From: Shewanella mesophila
GTDB taxonomy: Bacteria; Pseudomonadota; Gammaproteobacteria; Enterobacterales; Shewanellaceae
Assembly: GCF_019457515.1 (NCBI RefSeq)
Contig: NZ_CP080421.1
Location: forward strand, 4,216,001 to 4,280,000
Length of the DNA: 64,000 bases
Direction: 5' to 3'
The notes beneath the pieces were generated by a model that saw only the letters and a list, made by a program, of their open reading frames with translations, made no database searches and was not told the origin of the DNA. Both the position numbers and the translations under genes were made by a program. This document shows, piece after piece, positions 60,969 to 64,000 of the stretch. Every line of letters starts with the position of its first letter. Position 1 is the stretch's first letter.

Positions 60969-60996
60969 ATTCTACACTTCCCGCTGTCGGCGTCAA
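60969..60996 (-). promoter_or_regulatory. rRNA operon promoter P2
   Basis: On the minus strand TTGACG (60996-60991) and TAGAAT (60974-60969) are separated by 16 bases. A GC-rich discriminator (ACGCATCC) follows. Confidence 0.85.
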
Positions 60997-61195
60997 GTGC
61001 TTATTTTAAGAAGTTTCCCAAGCGATGATTTGTTAACCACTGATGTGATAATCAATCAACACTGGAAGCCTACCGAAGCGCTTACCACCACATTCAAATC
61101 GCTTGCGATTTTGAATCCCTAACACCGCTGCAAGTCCCATACAATCTAGCTTGTCGCTAACTCGTTGGCCTGCTGTGCCGTGTCAGTGGATGCGC

Positions 61196-61223
61196 ATTAT
61201 AGGGAGTTCTCGGATGGGCGCAA
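61196..61223 (-). promoter_or_regulatory. rRNA operon promoter P1
   Basis: On the minus strand TTGCGC (61223-61218) and TATAAT (61201-61196), spacer 16 bases, then GCGCATCC, nearly the same discriminator as P2. The A+T-rich sequence upstream (61224-61260) could be an UP element. The GC-rich discriminator and spacing suggest stringent and growth-rate control. Confidence 0.85.
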
Positions 61224-61285
61224 GGGCTTTTTGGAAGAATATGACACTTTTACGTTTGAACGCACAGTTATCAAACGATACGTAT

Positions 61286-61310
61286 AAAAAAGGGGCTAAT
61301 TAGCCCCTTT
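61286..61310 (-). terminator. Terminator after ccoG
   Basis: A 22-bp perfect palindrome (61289-61310, AAAGGGGCTAA / TTAGCCCCTTT) preceded by a run of A on the plus strand, giving a U-run on the minus strand, 28 bases past the ccoG stop and before the rRNA promoters. Confidence 0.88.
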
Positions 61311-61337
61311 AATCCCTATATACACCAACCTCTATAG

Positions 61338-62765
61338 TTATCTGCTGAAGAAACGCGACTCTTGCGTTGCCTCTAACTCAGAACCATCGACTATTGTTTT
61401 CACTTTAAAATCGACTTTAGTCATTGGACGCGACAACTCGACAGGATCTACCGCGACACTAATTGGCAGAGTTAGCACCTCACCACCTTCAATTGTGACA
61501 GTTTCTAATCCATACCATTTGTAATTAGGTAATCCTTCAACACTGAGCTGGTATTCATGCAGGGCTTCTGTCTTATTGAGGATCTTTAGGGTAAAGGTAT
61601 TCTCAATCAAGCCCTGATCGTTTTCTCTAAAGAGTTGATTTCGATCTCGTATGATATCAACCCGCACTGGTGCGATGGTGGCACTGGCGTACACAAAGAT
61701 GATTATCATCACCGCTAATACGGCACCATAACCCACAAGTTTAGGTCTAAGGACCGTTTCCTTTATACCTTCGAGCTTGTTCTCTGTGGTATAGGCAATA
61801 AGCCCTTTTTGATATCCCATACGTTCCATAGTGTTATCACAGGCATCAATACAAGCACCGCAGTTGATACACTCATATTGCAAGCCGTTACGAATATCAA
61901 TTCCCGTTGGGCATACCTGAACACACAGATCACAATCAATACAATCACCGAGGCCTAACTCTTTTGGATCTTGTTTACGGGTTCTCGGGCCACGTTTTTC
62001 ACCCCGTTTGCTGTCGTAACCGACTATATAGGTATTCTTGTCGAACATCGCCGCTTGGAAACGTGCATAAGGACACATGTGAATGCACATGATTTCACGC
62101 ATCCAGCCAGCATTGCCATATGTGGCTATGGTAAATAGAGCGACCCAAAAATAGATGCCACCAGAGGCATTACCGCTAAATACATCAATATATACCTCAC
62201 TAGTCGGTACAAAATAGGAGACAAATGTCATAGCAGTTAATAGAGATACTAATAACCAACAGAGATGTTTTGATGTTTTGCGCCATAGTTTATTAAAACT
62301 CCATGGCATCTGATCGAGTTTTATTCGCTTGTTGCGAGCACCTTCGAACTTTTCCTCAAACCAGATAAAGATAAAAGTCCATACGGTTTGAGGGCAGGTA
62401 TAGCCACACCAGACACGACCAAGATAGGTAGTAACGAAAAATAGACCGAAAGCAGCTATCATTAATAGTGCTGCAAGCAAGGTAAGATCTTGAGGCCAGA
62501 TAGTTAAACCAAATATGTGAAACTTCTGTTCACCTAGGTTAAACCATACAGCTTGTCTATTCCCCCAAGGTATCCAAGGCAGTATGAGGAAGAATAACAT
62601 AGCTACCCAACCCAAACGGCGACGCAGCTGAGTCCAAAATCCTTCTATTGCTCTGACATAAATACGATTGCGGGGATTGAAGCGATCGGATTTATTTACG
62701 TCTGGCTGGTGAATTTTAATCCGCTCAGCCTTCGAATAATCCTTTTTATTTGATTTTGCGTTCAT
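61338..62765 (-). CDS. ccoG: Cytochrome c oxidase accessory protein CcoG
   Basis: Inner-membrane ferredoxin-like protein that reduces Cu(II) for cbb3 oxidase assembly (FixG/RdxA family). 475 residues: about five helices, GRVWCGYTCPQTVWTFIFIW, then two 4Fe-4S ferredoxin motifs CIDCDLCVQVCPTG and CINCGACIDACDN, and a periplasmic Ig-like C-terminal domain (IIRDRNQLFRENDQGLIEN ...). No ccoNOQP or ccoIS genes are in the window. Confidence 0.95.
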   Translation of the reverse strand: MNAKSNKKDYSKAERIKIHQPDVNKSDRFNPRNRIYVRAIEGFWTQLRRRLGWVAMLFFLILPWIPWGNRQAVWFNLGEQKFHIFGLTIWPQDLTLLAALLMIAAFGLFFVTTYLGRVWCGYTCPQTVWTFIFIWFEEKFEGARNKRIKLDQMPWSFNKLWRKTSKHLCWLLVSLLTAMTFVSYFVPTSEVYIDVFSGNASGGIYFWVALFTIATYGNAGWMREIMCIHMCPYARFQAAMFDKNTYIVGYDSKRGEKRGPRTRKQDPKELGLGDCIDCDLCVQVCPTGIDIRNGLQYECINCGACIDACDNTMERMGYQKGLIAYTTENKLEGIKETVLRPKLVGYGAVLAVMIIIFVYASATIAPVRVDIIRDRNQLFRENDQGLIENTFTLKILNKTEALHEYQLSVEGLPNYKWYGLETVTIEGGEVLTLPISVAVDPVELSRPMTKVDFKVKTIVDGSELEATQESRFFSR

Positions 62766-62854
62766 ATTTAACAGCCTTACAGCTTTAATATTCCATAAAA
62801 ACTGGCTTATTATACATTTTATATTACAAATTGTTCACCATGGTTGGATAAATA

Positions 62855-63208
62855 ATGAAACGCTGGATTATTTTAGGAGCGGGTATAGGGTTACTCTATT
62901 ACCTCGCGACCGAAACAGATAAGCTCGATGAGCCAATGGCTCAAACCGACGCGCTAATAACAAAGATTGAGCGCAAACTCGACTCGATGACAGGGACTAA
63001 GCTCATCAAAGCCGATAACCATATCTCTCAATTAAAGACAGAGATAGCCAACCGAATGACTAAAGTAGAGCTTGCGGCTTTAGATGGGATTTTAGAGTCA
63101 GAACACACAGTACTAGAGTTTAAGGATGAATATTGCGGTGATAATCCCAGTCGCTTTACGGCATTGAGTAAGGATAATCAAATATTCATCTGCGATAGAT
63201 TAAGATAA
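62855..63208 (+). CDS. Small membrane-anchored hypothetical protein
   Basis: 117 residues: an N-terminal transmembrane segment (IILGAGIGLLYYLAT), a helical charged middle (KIERKLDSMTGTKLIKAD and ISQLKTEIANRMTKVELAAL), and a C-terminal segment with two Cys (DEYCGDNPSRFTALSKDNQI, FICDRLR). Family not recognised. The two Cys may form a disulfide if the tail is periplasmic. A plain ATG at 62855. Confidence 0.7.
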   Translation: MKRWIILGAGIGLLYYLATETDKLDEPMAQTDALITKIERKLDSMTGTKLIKADNHISQLKTEIANRMTKVELAALDGILESEHTVLEFKDEYCGDNPSRFTALSKDNQIFICDRLR

Positions 63209-63337
63209 TCCCATCACTTGAAATATGAAAACTTCGCTCTTAATGCAGTTTTCATATCGATGATTGACCTATATAGCTAATGAGCCTAGCCTTTGCACAT
63301 TCGTCTTAATTGAAAATGCAGACACAGAGTAATAACC

Positions 63338-64000
63338 ATGACAGATAAAGTTTCTGATATTTTTGATCCTAACCTTTGGGATCGAGTCAGTGGATTTGAA
63401 TTTGAAGATATCACCTATCATAGAGCCAAAGATCAGGGAACTGTCCGTATCGCTATCAATAGGCCTGATTGTCTTAATTCATTTAGGCCAAAAACCGTCG
63501 ATGAACTCTATACCGCACTCGATCATGCGCGCCAATGGTCAGATGTCGGTTGTGTATTAATAACCGGAAATGGACCGTCGGCTAAAGGGCAATACTCATT
63601 TTGTGCTGGCGGTGATCAACGTATTCGCGGTAAGGATGGCTATAAATATGAGGGGGACGAGCAAGGCAAACCAGACGTCGCCCGTATGGGACGCTTACAC
63701 ATATTAGAAGTGCAACGTCTTATCCGTTTTATGCCAAAAGTCGTGATTGCCGTTGTCCCTGGCTGGGCTGTCGGTGGAGGTCATAGCCTGCACGTCGTAT
63801 GCGATCTCACTCTTGCATCGAAAGAGCATGCCATATTTAAACAAACTGATCCCGATGTGGGTAGTTTCGATTCTGGTTACGGTAGCGCTTATCTCGCCAA
63901 GATGGTCGGTCAGAAGCGCGCCCGCGAAATATTCTTTTTAGGTTTTAACTACAGCGCCGATGAAGCGTTTGATATGGGCATGGTTAATCGCTCAATTCCT
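63338..64000 (+). CDS. menB: 1,4-dihydroxy-2-naphthoyl-CoA synthase, 3' end cut by window
   Basis: Menaquinone biosynthesis: ring closure of o-succinylbenzoyl-CoA. 221 codons open to the window edge from ATG 63338. The crotonase fold shows VRIAINRPDCLNSFRPKTVD, FCAGGDQRIRG (oxyanion hole and bicarbonate-site region), VPGWAVGGGHSLHVVCDL, and TDPDVGSFDSGYGSAYLAKM, the latter MenB-specific. Menaquinone use fits a Shewanella capable of anaerobic respiration. Confidence 0.95.
   Translation, partial: MTDKVSDIFDPNLWDRVSGFEFEDITYHRAKDQGTVRIAINRPDCLNSFRPKTVDELYTALDHARQWSDVGCVLITGNGPSAKGQYSFCAGGDQRIRGKDGYKYEGDEQGKPDVARMGRLHILEVQRLIRFMPKVVIAVVPGWAVGGGHSLHVVCDLTLASKEHAIFKQTDPDVGSFDSGYGSAYLAKMVGQKRAREIFFLGFNYSADEAFDMGMVNRSIP

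Overview
The window is chromosomal DNA of a gammaproteobacterium, most probably a marine Shewanella. The evidence is the hutC-hutU-hutH / hutI arrangement, the solitary autotransporter-type beta-barrel protein, DUF3157 and DUF3240 proteins, the Shewanella-style CzcABC-like cluster, the yibN-secB-gpsA and gpmI-envC-ctpA-yibQ blocks, and the rRNA sequences. This assignment rests on recognising protein families, not on a database search. Most of the window is ordinary core genome; no CRISPR array, prophage or intact insertion sequence was seen.

Layout. 1-10.7 kb: a partial secreted M6 metalloprotease, a MarC/YhgN membrane protein, a fused ZIP-like/permease protein, an NRDE protein, a small NTF2-like protein, a lysophospholipid acyltransferase-like protein, a LysE exporter, a MscS channel and a DUF3157 protein. 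Two decayed genes (about 2.3-2.8 and 9.6-9.9 kb) and two arrays of the same 8-bp tandem repeat lie among them. 10.7-16.9 kb: a hotdog thioesterase and the histidine utilisation genes hutC-hutU-hutH (minus) and hutI (plus), with a HutC-type palindrome in the divergent promoter. 16.9-20.1 kb: accessory stretch with structured intergenic repeats, a DNA methyltransferase next to a small cysteine-rich protein, and three small minus-strand genes. 20.3-25.9 kb: an overlapping four-gene heavy-metal RND efflux operon. 26-34 kb: a cache-like membrane protein, an esterase-like protein with TPR-like tail, mtnC, thioesterases, a beta-barrel protein and a long-chain acyl-CoA synthetase. 34-40 kb: two divergent ABC export cassettes, one with a YtrA-type GntR regulator and one led by a secreted TAP-like hydrolase. 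40-46 kb: a lipoprotein, mogA, a solute-binding lipoprotein paired with a REC-GGDEF protein whose phospho-acceptor Asp is Asn, a membrane protein with dead GGDEF and intact EAL, and a group II intron maturase remnant touching its stop codon. 46-55 kb: HI0933-type flavoprotein, gpsA, secB, rhodanese, gpmI, envC, S41 protease, yibQ, nsrR and a YkgJ-type protein. 55.6-61.2 kb: an rRNA operon on the minus strand (16S-23S-5S) without a visible tRNA in the spacer, with two tandem promoters. 61.3-64 kb: ccoG, a small hypothetical protein and the 5' part of menB.

How genes work together: HutH, HutU and HutI carry out the first three steps of histidine degradation under HutC; the RND operon forms a full trans-envelope pump; EnvC, the S41 protease and YibQ are envelope and cell-wall proteins following gpmI; the SBP lipoprotein plus REC-GGDEF pair and the adjacent EAL protein form a small cyclic-di-GMP neighbourhood. 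No obviously new defence system was identified. The most unusual signals are the paired octamer arrays, the methyltransferase/Cys-rich pair, the c-di-GMP/SBP block bordered by intron debris, the family of ATGGAT-centred hairpins, and an inverted repeat inside the envC signal-peptide codons.
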